64,000 nucleotides of DNA, taken from NCBI RefSeq assembly GCF_000934545.1, contig NZ_CP010554.1:620001-684000 (forward strand), read 5' to 3'. The stretch comes from Rugosibacter aromaticivorans. Its GTDB lineage: Bacteria > Pseudomonadota > Gammaproteobacteria > Burkholderiales > Rhodocyclaceae. Position 1 is the stretch's first letter. Every line of letters begins with the position of its first letter. Below, in pieces: positions 54,830 to 63,074 of the stretch. The notes beneath the pieces are model-generated. The model did no database searches and was not told where the DNA came from. It worked only from the letters and a program-made list of their open reading frames with translations. A program made the position numbers and the translations under genes.

Positions 54830-56139
54830 TTTTTCTGCGTCTCCTGCATGGCAGAGCCGACCGTGTCGGCGAGTTCGATACGCCAAGCATAGAGCGCCTT
54901 GGCGTAGGCATCCTGAGTAGCCACCGTATCCTGTTCGGCGGCCTTCAGTGTGCGGCGTGCGTCGAGCAGATCGCCAATGTTCATCGCACCATGCTCGAAT
55001 GAAAATTCTGCAGCATCGGCTGCGTGTCGCGCTTCGGGGAGAAGTTCTTCGCTGAAACGTCGAGCGCGGCGGCCAAGTGTGTCGACATCGATATTGCGGT
55101 TCACCAGGTCGGTGCGGGCAGCGATCTCTACCTTGCGCAAGGTTTCTAGCGCGGCGGTGTAATCCGTCTCGGCCTTGGCGATATCGCCTCGATAGTCGTT
55201 GCCAAAGAGCAACGGTATGCTGATCGAAAGACCGTAAAGCGGACTGTGCGTAGGCTGCGAATTTAGCGGGTTGTGTTCCACCTGCCCGCCGACCGTGACG
55301 TCGCGACTTTTCTGTGCGCGGGCGAGGTCGCGAGCAGCGAGTGCAGCCTCGACACGTGCGCGTGCGGCCGCAACATCGGGCCGTCGCGCGAGCAGGGCAT
55401 CGAGATCGAATTCGGCGGATGCCTCTCTTCCGGTGTGCGAAGGCCAACTACCCTCCGCACGTAACTTCGAGACTTGCTTGCGCATATCCAGCAATGCTGC
55501 CAGCAAGGTTTGCGCTTGCCGTAAATCGCCTTGGGCCTGGTCGGCATCGGCTTCCGCTCTCGCGGCGTCGGTATGGGCACGCGCCACGTCAATGCGCGCC
55601 AGGTCACCTGCAGCGAGCCGCGTTTCTGCGACTTTTGCTGAGCGGCGCGCAAAGTGTGCACTTTCCACCGCCAGCGCTGCACGCTGTTGCGCCGCGAGCA
55701 GATCATAAAATGCGGCTGCCACGGCGATACGCTGCTGACGCAAGGTATCGGCAAGATCACTCTGGGCGGCGGCGAGATTTGCAGTAGCAGCATGAGTGCG
55801 CAACTCGCGTTTATCGCCACGTTCGAATACCTGGCTCAGGCTGAGAATACTGTCGACGCGTTTATCGCCGAGATGCCCACTACCGATACCATCGTGTGAA
55901 TCGATGGCGGCGGTACTCAAACTCAGTATGGGGTTGGGTCTGGTATTGGCAGATTGAACGCCAGCTTCTGCATTAGCGACGGTAGCGTGCCTGATCGCAA
56001 TATCCGGATTGTTGGACAGTAACTGCTGTTCAGCAGAATCTAGAGTTAGCGAAATGGTTTCGGTATCTAGCTCTTTCGCAATCGTGTCGGTAACGATGCA
56101 GCATAGAGCAAGGATCAAGAATAGGTGGCGAGACAACAT
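54826..56139 (-). CDS. czcC: Metal-efflux outer-membrane channel, CzcC (TolC family)
   Basis: 437 residues. Signal peptide, then the two TolC-like halves with long coiled coils: AEQQLLSNNPDIAIRHATVA, and NPILSLSTAAIDSHDGIG in the first, the DALLARRPDVAAARARVEAA and SIPLLFGNDYRGDIAKAETD stretches in the second. First gene of the czcCBA-like operon; a 268-bp regulatory region precedes it. Confidence 0.92.
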   Translation of the reverse strand: MLSRHLFLILALCCIVTDTIAKELDTETISLTLDSAEQQLLSNNPDIAIRHATVANAEAGVQSANTRPNPILSLSTAAIDSHDGIGSGHLGDKRVDSILSLSQVFERGDKRELRTHAATANLAAAQSDLADTLRQQRIAVAAAFYDLLAAQQRAALAVESAHFARRSAKVAETRLAAGDLARIDVARAHTDAARAEADADQAQGDLRQAQTLLAALLDMRKQVSKLRAEGSWPSHTGREASAEFDLDALLARRPDVAAARARVEAALAARDLARAQKSRDVTVGGQVEHNPLNSQPTHSPLYGLSISIPLLFGNDYRGDIAKAETDYTAALETLRKVEIAARTDLVNRNIDVDTLGRRARRFSEELLPEARHAADAAEFSFEHGAMNIGDLLDARRTLKAAEQDTVATQDAYAKALYAWRIELADTVGSAMQETQKK

Positions 56140-56182
56140 TCTGTTGAAAATTCTGTTGGATGGCGGCTAAGAAAGGTGACGA

Positions 56183-56217
56183 AATGTCAGCACGACATTG
56201 TTGCCATCAAATGTCAA
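56183..56217 (-). promoter_or_regulatory. Operator/promoter of the czcCBA-like operon
   Basis: AATGTC-agcac-GACATT, a perfect palindrome 44-60 bp ahead of the czcC start. Beside it on the coding strand is TTGACA (56212-56217), a good -35 box that also repeats part of the GACATT motif. A likely binding site for the neighbouring CzcR-like regulator. Confidence 0.55.
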
Positions 56218-56281
56218 ATGAGTTGCAAAAACTTAGGCTCGATCTGAGCGTTACCCATTTTGGATGGGCGAATATCAGCAA

Positions 56282-56296
56282 GCAATGCGACATTGC
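56282..56296. promoter_or_regulatory. Second palindrome upstream of czcC
   Basis: GCAAT-gcgac-ATTGC, related to the AATGTC palindrome 85 bp away (both contain GACATT). It may be a distal operator. Confidence 0.35.
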
Positions 56297-56332
56297 CGAT
56301 GGGGGCTGTTGAATCCATATTACAGAATCAAG

Positions 56333-56372
56333 CCTTTCCGTAATCTTTCCTGAAGATTACCAATTGGAAAGG
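56333..56372. terminator. Hairpin after the CzcS-like kinase gene
   Basis: CCTTTCC and GTAATCTT pair with AAGATTAC and GGAAAGG around TCCTG, with a 5-base bulge (CAATT). It is the strongest stem in this gap and may end the regulator operon; it has no clear U-run, so a regulatory role is also possible. Confidence 0.5.
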
Positions 56373-56374
56373 TT

Positions 56375-56400
56375 TGAAAAGTCGGCGCTACGACAACGCC
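56375..56400 (+). repeat. Dispersed repeat copy R13
   Basis: TGAAAAGTCGGCGCTACGAC then AACGCC. It abuts both the hairpin at 56333-56372 and the stop codon of the kinase gene. The second box is degenerate. Confidence 0.7.
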
Positions 56401-56407
56401 TCTGTTG

Positions 56408-57778
56408 TTAATGGCTGGCGACTTCTGCAGGCAAAAGTGTGATGCGGGCTATCAGACCCCGCACACCATTTTCAAGCATTAGCTTTCCGGCATGCAACGT
56501 GGCGATTGCCGAAACGATGGAAAGTCCGAGGCCGTTTCCTGGAAGGCTGCGACTCGGGTCGACCCGATAAAACCGTTCGGTTACCCTTGGCAACTCCTCT
56601 GTAGGAATTCCGGGTCCATCGTCACGCACTACAAGAGAAACGGAATGGGCATCCGCTATGGTGCTGACTTCTACCGTAGCACCCGCTCCGGCGTACTTGA
56701 TTGCATTGTCGATCAGGCTGGCAACTGCACTTGCCAAAAGATTGCGGTCGCCATAGGCAAATACAGCATCCTTAAGCGACGCTTTGAGTATTACCTGGCG
56801 ACCTTCGGCTGTCGCGTCGTACAAATCGACCATGTCGAGCACAATGCGATTGAGATCGACCGGCTCGAAAAGCTTCGCGCGCATGCCCGATTCTGCTTCG
56901 GCGATCTGGAGCAATTTCTCGAAAACAAGAATCAAGTCATCGATCCCTTCGATTGCTGCATACGCCGCAGCGGAGAGAGCTTCTACGGTCATGTCATGAC
57001 GCAGCGCATCGTCCAGTTTGCTGCGAATCCGGCTCAGCGGCGTTCTCAAATCATGGGCAATCGCGTTCGACACGTGTCGTGTGCTATCCATTAAATGTTC
57101 GATTCGATCCAGCATAAGATTGATATCAAGACTGAGTAACCCGAATTCGTCATTGCTCAAAATCGGGATTCGCCGCGTCAGGTCACCGGCCTCAATTTCA
57201 AGGGCGGTTCGGCGAATTTCGCCGATGCGGGTCTCAATCTGATGCCGAAAGAACCACGCGCCGGCAATGGTCAGTAGCAGCGATATCGAAGCCCCCGCAG
57301 CCAGGGCTCGCCACACAAGTATCCGAATAGATTTTTGCTCACTCAAATCACGGCCAACAAACAATAGCTCGCCATTTGGCAATCGGCTTATCAGTAACCG
57401 GGCCGAGACGGCCTTGCCGTCGCGCACGACATCTCGTGTGACCAGTTGCCCCAGTGGTGTATTTGTCGAAGGCCATGTCGAAAGATTGCCGGCGAGGTGA
57501 CGCCCAGCCGGCGATAGCACAAGGAATATTTCCTTGTCGCTATCGATGCGGTCAGACAATTGACGGTTGATTTCAGTGGACAAGTCTTCGCCGCGACTTG
57601 CCTGAAATGCACCGGTTAAATTTTGCGAAATCGAAATGATTTTGGCATCGATATTTTGACCGAGTATCCCTATGGTTCCAAAGTAAAAGACAGTCGATAC
57701 GAGGATGATAGAAACGGTAACCAATACACCGTAACCCAACATCAGCCTTGTGGCGAGCGACGTATGAAATCTATACAT
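56408..57778 (-). CDS. czcS: Histidine kinase, CzcS/CusS type
   Basis: 456 residues from ATG 57778, overlapping the regulator's end by 8 bases. Two membrane helices (about 15-38 and 158-177), a periplasmic sensor, HAMP, H-box AIAHDLRTPLSR (His242), and ATP motifs DNAIKYAGAG, RDDGPGIPTEELPRV and GNGLGLSIVSAIA. Its place before the czcC-like gene suggests it senses metals and controls the pump. Confidence 0.92.
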   Translation of the reverse strand: MYRFHTSLATRLMLGYGVLVTVSIILVSTVFYFGTIGILGQNIDAKIISISQNLTGAFQASRGEDLSTEINRQLSDRIDSDKEIFLVLSPAGRHLAGNLSTWPSTNTPLGQLVTRDVVRDGKAVSARLLISRLPNGELLFVGRDLSEQKSIRILVWRALAAGASISLLLTIAGAWFFRHQIETRIGEIRRTALEIEAGDLTRRIPILSNDEFGLLSLDINLMLDRIEHLMDSTRHVSNAIAHDLRTPLSRIRSKLDDALRHDMTVEALSAAAYAAIEGIDDLILVFEKLLQIAEAESGMRAKLFEPVDLNRIVLDMVDLYDATAEGRQVILKASLKDAVFAYGDRNLLASAVASLIDNAIKYAGAGATVEVSTIADAHSVSLVVRDDGPGIPTEELPRVTERFYRVDPSRSLPGNGLGLSIVSAIATLHAGKLMLENGVRGLIARITLLPAEVASH

Positions 57779-58466
57779 TCGAGGCAATTTCGTATGGGGC
57801 CAGCCGATAACCGGCTCCGCGTACCGTATGGATGAGCGTTGTCGCAAAGCCCTTGTCTATCTTATTGCGCAGTCGGCTGATCTGAACGTCAATGACGTTT
57901 GTCTGCGGATCGAAATGGTAGTCCCATACAGCTTCAAGCAACATGGTTCTGGTTACCACCTGTCCTTGATGGCGCATCAGGTATTCGAGCAGGCGAAATT
58001 CGCGCGGTTGCAGCACGATTAAACGTGAATTACGCGTAACTCGCATCGATCGCAAGTCGAGCACAAGATCCGCGACCTGGAGCTGGATTGCGTCGTGACC
58101 TGTGCTGGCTCGACGTAATATTACTTCGATCCGCGCAAGCAGCTCAGAAAAGGCAAACGGCTTGGAGAGATAATCGTCGGCGCCGATACGCAATCCCGAT
58201 ACGCGTTCGTCGATATTTGTCAGCGCACTGACAATTATCACCGGTGTTTTTTTGCCCAGATCGCGCAGCTTGGCAATGATAAACAAACCATCGACCTGTC
58301 CAGGCAGCAACCGATCAAGAATAACAATATCCCAGTGCTCGCTGGTTGCATAATGCAAACCGTCGAGCCCATTTCCACAAGACGTGACTGCGTAGCCGGC
58401 TTCTCTCAGGCCCTTGCAGATATAGCTGGAAGTATCGACGTCATCCTCGATAACGAGACAGCGCAA
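57771..58466 (-). CDS. czcR: Response regulator, OmpR family (CzcR-like)
   Basis: 231 residues from a TTG start at 58466, placed 6 bases after AAGGAG; this gives MRCLVIEDD, as in the family. The nearby ATG is out of frame. Receiver domain with Glu7, Asp8/Asp9 and phosphorylation site Asp51 (VILDRLLPG), Lys in SKPFAFSELLARI, and a C-terminal winged helix (MRHQGQVVTRTMLLEAVW, VIDVQISRLRNKID). Overlaps the kinase gene. Confidence 0.92.
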   Translation of the reverse strand: MRCLVIEDDVDTSSYICKGLREAGYAVTSCGNGLDGLHYATSEHWDIVILDRLLPGQVDGLFIIAKLRDLGKKTPVIIVSALTNIDERVSGLRIGADDYLSKPFAFSELLARIEVILRRASTGHDAIQLQVADLVLDLRSMRVTRNSRLIVLQPREFRLLEYLMRHQGQVVTRTMLLEAVWDYHFDPQTNVIDVQISRLRNKIDKGFATTLIHTVRGAGYRLAPYEIASNV

Positions 58467-58563
58467 TTCATTCTCCTTTTTATTGTGGACACAAGGGTTA
58501 ACTCTGACATTTTCTCTTGTAGGGCAATACAATCCACTCTCGCTTGACACGGAATTTCACCTT

Positions 58564-58632
58564 CTACGCAGAGATTTTTCCATTAGCATTGCCGAGCATC
58601 ATCAGCGTCAAGGAGGGATCATCGATTACCAT
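58564..58632 (-). other. 22-codon open frame resembling a receiver N-terminus
   Basis: ATG to TAG reading MVIDDPSLTLMMLGNANG. The VIDDxSLTLMM pattern is like the start of a response-regulator receiver. It lies between the two two-component systems and may be a relic or chance. Confidence 0.25.
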
Positions 58633-58720
58633 GATGTTGATGCCTTATTGACCTGCGCTACAATGTTCAAGGCCTTGCATTTTCTTTGTCCATAAAAATC
58701 TGGATTGCGCAAACGTTAAT

Positions 58721-60121
58721 TTAAAAAGCTGGGCTCGCTGCAGGAAAACTCACGCTGAATAGCACCCCACGCCCATCCCTGCCTTCGGTTGCGCTGACGC
58801 TTCCCCCGTGTATTTCGGCAATTTCTTTGACGATTGCGAGCCCCAGGCCACTGCCTTCTGCTCTGCCATCGATACCTCTATGAAACCGTTCGAAAACATG
58901 TTCACGCGCTTCCGCGGGTATCCCTGGCCCGTTATCTTCAACGCTCAGCGTGCGGTCTTGCGTCACGCTTACGGTCACTTGGCTGCCACGAGGACAGTAG
59001 CGCAATGCATTGTCCAAAAGATTGTCCAATAGTTCCTTGATTCGCATCGGATCACCTGTGATGACACAAGGAAAGTTGTCACCCTCAAACCCCAGGTCGA
59101 TCCTCTGGTTCTTGGCTGGTTCGATCCATTCCATCGTAATCTGCCGTGCAAGCATAGCGAGATCAAGCGTTTTCATATGCAAAGACTGCCACGCACTTGG
59201 ATCATTGCGAGCGAGTGAAAGTAACTGGCTGATTGCATGATTGAGGTTCGCGGATACTTTTTTAACCTGGTCAAGTGCATGGCGCGTTTGGGGTGGATTA
59301 TCTTGCACTCGCGCAAAGTCAATTTGTGCCGATAATCCAGCCAGCGGGGTGCGCAGTCGATGGGCGGTATCTGCAGTAAAGCGTTTTTGAGCCTCAAGCA
59401 TTGCCTGTAACCGCTCTAGTAAGCGATTAATTTCTTGCAAAAGGGGCTTTACCTCACTGGGCACTTCGCTCACATCCAGGGGCTGCATGTCATTGTGAGA
59501 TCTTCTTGCAACAGCAATTCGCAGTGATTCTAGCGGTGCCAGTCCTTGCCTGATGCCTATGACAACCAACAAGGAGGCAAGGAAAATAATAATTGTTTGC
59601 GGTACTACAAAGCCGGTGAGAATATCTCCGGCGAGCATTTCTCGCTTGTTATCTGTCTCACCAAGCAAAATACGCCAGGAGTGAGGCTCTCCCGTCAATT
59701 CAATATGCAGGTTTTTAAAAACTGTCCGCACTGGCCTCCCCTCGACAACAGTATCGTAGAAGATGGGGTTTTCCCCAATAGTGGCCTTGGCATCCAGTGG
59801 CGGTAGCGGCAATTTGCCGTCACCTGCGATTAAATGGCCCTGCTCATCAAGTAGGCTGAAAAAATTCTTGTCGTACTGATCTGTCAACAGGATGTCCTGC
59901 ATCTCCTTCATCGAGTGAAGGAGATCGATGCGCCCATTATTATTGAGTGATGTGCGTACAAGTTGATCGATGTCATTAGCAGACTCAATCAGAGCGCGGT
60001 CATAGGCATCTTCCGAATAGCTTAGTGCACGCTGATAGACAAATAATGTCCCCACGCTGAACAAGGTCAGCATGGGAATCAGCAGCCATATCAGCAAAAT
60101 CCGGCGTAGCGATCTAGTCAC
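58721..60121 (-). CDS. Histidine kinase, QseC/TctE type
   Basis: 466 residues. Helices at about 8-29 and 171-190 enclose a periplasmic 2CSK_N-like sensor. H-box DTAHRLRTPLAGL (His254), DNLLDNALRYCP, VEDNGPGIPAEARE and GSGLGLAIVKEIAEIHGG complete the kinase. It overlaps its regulator by 8 bases. Base composition is more AT-rich than the neighbours, so it may be acquired. A decayed related 3' end lies at 50374-50560. The signal is unknown. Confidence 0.92.
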   Translation of the reverse strand: MTRSLRRILLIWLLIPMLTLFSVGTLFVYQRALSYSEDAYDRALIESANDIDQLVRTSLNNNGRIDLLHSMKEMQDILLTDQYDKNFFSLLDEQGHLIAGDGKLPLPPLDAKATIGENPIFYDTVVEGRPVRTVFKNLHIELTGEPHSWRILLGETDNKREMLAGDILTGFVVPQTIIIFLASLLVVIGIRQGLAPLESLRIAVARRSHNDMQPLDVSEVPSEVKPLLQEINRLLERLQAMLEAQKRFTADTAHRLRTPLAGLSAQIDFARVQDNPPQTRHALDQVKKVSANLNHAISQLLSLARNDPSAWQSLHMKTLDLAMLARQITMEWIEPAKNQRIDLGFEGDNFPCVITGDPMRIKELLDNLLDNALRYCPRGSQVTVSVTQDRTLSVEDNGPGIPAEAREHVFERFHRGIDGRAEGSGLGLAIVKEIAEIHGGSVSATEGRDGRGVLFSVSFPAASPAF

Positions 60122-60785
60122 TTTGTTTTTCCAGCATGTAGCCTAAACCGCGCACAGTGATGATATTCACTCCTAACGGATGTAGTTTTTTGCGTAAACG
60201 GTGAATATAGACTTCAATCGCATTGCTGCTCAGCGCTTCATCCCAACTGCACAATTTTTCCACGAGTTGCTCATTGGAAACGATTTTTCCAATTTTTAGC
60301 AGCATGGCTTCCAGAATGCCTAGCTCCCGTGCCGGGCAAATCATCGGTTTGCCATCAACCATTACCAAACGCTCGGACATGTCATAGACAAGTGGCCCAT
60401 AGGTAATGATGTTCGTTAGCAGCGATTGGACACGACGTATATGGGCACGTATTCTCGCGAGCAGCTCAGGCATGTCGAATGGCTTGAGGACGTAATCATC
60501 GGCGCCAAGATCCAATCCTTTGACGCGATCATCGACTGAATCGCGCGCAGTAACGATGAGTACTGGCAGATTGGACTGGCGGGTGCGTAAACGGCGCAAA
60601 ACCTCGAAGCCATCAAGTTGGGGTAAGCCGAGATCAAGCAGGACAAGATCATAGATCTGGTCGCCCAGTGCGAGATCGGCATCCTTCCCGTTGCGTGCCC
60701 AATCCACAGCATAACCTGTCTGTTGCAGGACACGCTGCATGGCATCGCCAAGGATGCTGTCATCTTCTACAAGCAGGAGTCGCAT
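60114..60785 (-). CDS. Response regulator, OmpR family (QseB/TctD-like)
   Basis: 223 residues. MRLLLVEDDSILGDAMQRVL, phosphorylation site Asp51 (LVLLDLGLPQ), LGADDYVLKPFDMPELLARI and winged helix with NAIEVYIHRLRKKLHPLGV. Start ATG at 60785. It and the kinase form a QseBC-like pair; GTAAG/CTTAC repeats in the divergent region upstream are likely its sites. Confidence 0.94.
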   Translation of the reverse strand: MRLLLVEDDSILGDAMQRVLQQTGYAVDWARNGKDADLALGDQIYDLVLLDLGLPQLDGFEVLRRLRTRQSNLPVLIVTARDSVDDRVKGLDLGADDYVLKPFDMPELLARIRAHIRRVQSLLTNIITYGPLVYDMSERLVMVDGKPMICPARELGILEAMLLKIGKIVSNEQLVEKLCSWDEALSSNAIEVYIHRLRKKLHPLGVNIITVRGLGYMLEKQSD

Positions 60786-60892
60786 ACGCTATTGACGTGC
60801 GGTGGGTGACAGCAACAGAGAGGGGGATGTGATCGTCATCAAGTGCATTTTTCCGGTGAATGTTCAAGCGAATAGAGCGTGAGTGAATACAG

Positions 60893-60944
60893 TGTAAGCG
60901 GCTTTTCTTACAGTGACCTTTCACGGGCGTAAGGTGGTTGTAAG
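60893..60944. promoter_or_regulatory. GTAAG repeats in the divergent regulator/phosphatase region
   Basis: TGTAAG (60893) and CTTACA (60907) form an inverted pair; GTAAG at 60929 and 60940 form a direct repeat exactly 11 bp apart, one helical turn. Direct repeats at this spacing are typical OmpR/PmrA/QseB-family sites. Confidence 0.5.
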
Positions 60945-60993
60945 AACGCCAGGGTTAACCTGCCAGCTGATTATTAAAAGGAGGGAGCGGCGT

Positions 60994-61662
60994 ATGCTTT
61001 TTATTGTCGATTTTGATGGCACCTTATCCCTGCGTGATACGGTAGATGCGATGCTGGAACGTTTTGCCGATCCGGAATGGAAGACCGTGGAGCAGGAATG
61101 GCTTGATGGCCGCATCACCGCCGTACAGTGCATGCAGAAGCAATTACGCATGGTCAAATCCAACCATGTTTCGCTGGAAAAGTTTTTCCGTGAAATCCAG
61201 CTTGATGCCAGCTTTCTATCGTTCTACAAGCATGTCAGCCAGTTTTCTAAAGTAGCGATCGTCAGCGATGGTCTCGGCCATGCGATCAGAGTCGCCATGA
61301 AAAATGCCGCGCTCCCTGAGCTGCCTGTGTATGCCAACAAGCTGCACTTCGTGTCCGACGGCATCGATATTTCCTGGCCACATATGAATCCGACGTGCTG
61401 TGCCGGCAACGGTGTTTGCAAATGCGCTGTCGCGAACGATCTTTCCGGTGGCAGCCAACGCGTCATTCTCGTTGGCGATGGCAAGTCAGATGCCTGCCTG
61501 GCTAAAACAGCCGATGTGGTGTTTGCCAAGGGATCGTTGATGACATTTTGTAAAGAGAATGCGATACCGCATATTAAATTCAGGACCTTTGCCGATGTGT
61601 TGTCCGAGATCAGGACTTGGCCGCAAGAAACTCCGCAGCGCAGTGTCGGGCTGGCTTCTTAA
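60994..61662 (+). CDS. HAD-IB phosphatase, MtnX-like
   Basis: 222 residues from ATG 60994, with an AAGGAGGGAG site. HAD motif I LFIVDFDGTLSLRDTVD (Asp6, Asp8), motif II IVSDGLG, motif IV VGDGKSDACLAKTADVVFAK. Extra cysteines (PTCCAGNGVCKC) lie at about 134-145. MtnX-like enzymes act on phosphorylated sugars of the methionine salvage path, but here no other mtn genes are present; next is an aminotransferase. Substrate unknown. Confidence 0.88.
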   Translation: MLFIVDFDGTLSLRDTVDAMLERFADPEWKTVEQEWLDGRITAVQCMQKQLRMVKSNHVSLEKFFREIQLDASFLSFYKHVSQFSKVAIVSDGLGHAIRVAMKNAALPELPVYANKLHFVSDGIDISWPHMNPTCCAGNGVCKCAVANDLSGGSQRVILVGDGKSDACLAKTADVVFAKGSLMTFCKENAIPHIKFRTFADVLSEIRTWPQETPQRSVGLAS

Positions 61663-61691
61663 TCCACAGATTTGCATCGATATCACTAAAT

Positions 61692-63065
61692 ATGAATCAG
61701 AAAATTATCGAAATTCTTGACAAAAACAATAAGTATTGTTCGCATGGTGACACGGTCAACTACGCTGACCCACCGAAAGTCTTTGAAGACTGCGAAGGCA
61801 GCTTTCTGTTCGACGAAAACAATACCCCGTATCTGGATTGGCAGATGTGGTATTCGGCAGTGAACTTCGGCTACAAAAACAAGCGCCTCAGTGATGTGTT
61901 GCACAAACAGATTGATAAGTTGCCACAGCTCGCCAGCCAATATCTGCATAAAGAAAAAGTCGATCTGGCCGAGATTATCTGCAAGTACATGGAAGACAAA
62001 CATGGCGTAAAAGGCCGCGTACACTTTAATGTTGGTGGTGCGCAGGCGGTGGAAGATTCGCTCAAGGTAGTGCGCAACCATACGGGGAAAACCCATCAGT
62101 TTGCCTTCATGGGTGGTTATCATGGCCGCACACTGGGCGCTTCTGCGATTACCTCCAGCTATCGCTACCGTCGTCGTTTCGGCAATTTTGCCGACCGTGC
62201 GCATTTCGTGCCATATCCCTACTGTTTCCGCTGCCCATATGACATGAAGGTGGAAACCTGCGATACCTATTGCCATAAAGAATTCGAGAAGCTGTTTGAC
62301 ACGGAATATCAATCAGTCTGGGACGAGAAAGCCCAGCAATGCGAGTTTGGTGCGTTTTATATCGAGCCGATGCAAGGCACCGGCGGCTACATCATCCCGC
62401 CCGATGGTTACATGGCCAAGTTGCAGGCAAGTCTCAAGAAGCGCAATGTGTTGCTGGTTGCCGATGAAATCCAGATGGGTGTTTACCGCACGGGCAAGCT
62501 ATGGTCGTGGGAAAACTTCGGCATTGTTCCCGATATCTTCGTATTCGGTAAAGCCATCACCAACGGCCTTAATCCACTGTCAGGTATCTGGGCGCGTGAA
62601 GAGCTCATTTCCCCGGAGAAATTCCCGCCAGGTTCTACGCACTCAACCTTCGCATCCAACCCACTGGGTACTTCCGTCGCACTGGAAGTCATGAAGATGA
62701 CGCAGGCAGAAGACTTTGAACCACATGTTCGCGCGCGTGGCGCCTACTTCCTCAAGAAAATTCAGGAGTTAAAAACACGCTGGAAGGTGGTTGGTGATGT
62801 GAGTGGTCTGGGTCTTGCCCTGCGTATCGAACTATGTGAGAAAGACGGCTTCACCGCGAGCCGTGCATTGGCTGATCGCATGTTCAACGAAGGCCTGAAG
62901 GGCGACCTGTTAGTCAAGGACAAGAAGTATGGTTTGGTGCTGGATATCGGCGGCTACGAGAAGAACGTTATCACCCTGGCCCCTTCGCTGTTGATCACTG
63001 AAGAAGAAATCGACCTTGGCATTCACCTCTTTGAAATGCTGTTACGGCGCTGCGGTGCTGAATAA
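61692..63065 (+). CDS. Class III (PLP-dependent) aminotransferase
   Basis: 457 residues from ATG 61692. MGGYHGRTLGASAIT, LLVADEIQMGVYRTGKLWSW and the PLP lysine in FGKAITNGLNPLSG (Lys287), then STFASNPLGTSVALEV. A Cys-rich stretch (YCFRCPYDMKVETCDTYCHK) is present. The amino donor/acceptor is unknown. It starts 29 bp after the HAD gene and is followed 9 bp later by a hydrolase gene, so the three form one operon. Confidence 0.92.
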   Translation: MNQKIIEILDKNNKYCSHGDTVNYADPPKVFEDCEGSFLFDENNTPYLDWQMWYSAVNFGYKNKRLSDVLHKQIDKLPQLASQYLHKEKVDLAEIICKYMEDKHGVKGRVHFNVGGAQAVEDSLKVVRNHTGKTHQFAFMGGYHGRTLGASAITSSYRYRRRFGNFADRAHFVPYPYCFRCPYDMKVETCDTYCHKEFEKLFDTEYQSVWDEKAQQCEFGAFYIEPMQGTGGYIIPPDGYMAKLQASLKKRNVLLVADEIQMGVYRTGKLWSWENFGIVPDIFVFGKAITNGLNPLSGIWAREELISPEKFPPGSTHSTFASNPLGTSVALEVMKMTQAEDFEPHVRARGAYFLKKIQELKTRWKVVGDVSGLGLALRIELCEKDGFTASRALADRMFNEGLKGDLLVKDKKYGLVLDIGGYEKNVITLAPSLLITEEEIDLGIHLFEMLLRRCGAE

Positions 63066-63074
63066 GGGCGCAGA

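Noticed and set aside
54830..55447. Long N-terminal extension of the czcB frame
   Set aside because: It lies wholly inside czcC in another frame and is Arg/Cys-rich; the ATG at 54829 gives a proper membrane anchor.
58165..58190. GTCGGCGCCGATACG in the CzcR-like gene as a repeat copy
   Set aside because: It encodes the conserved IGADDY receiver motif and lacks the GAAAAGT box.
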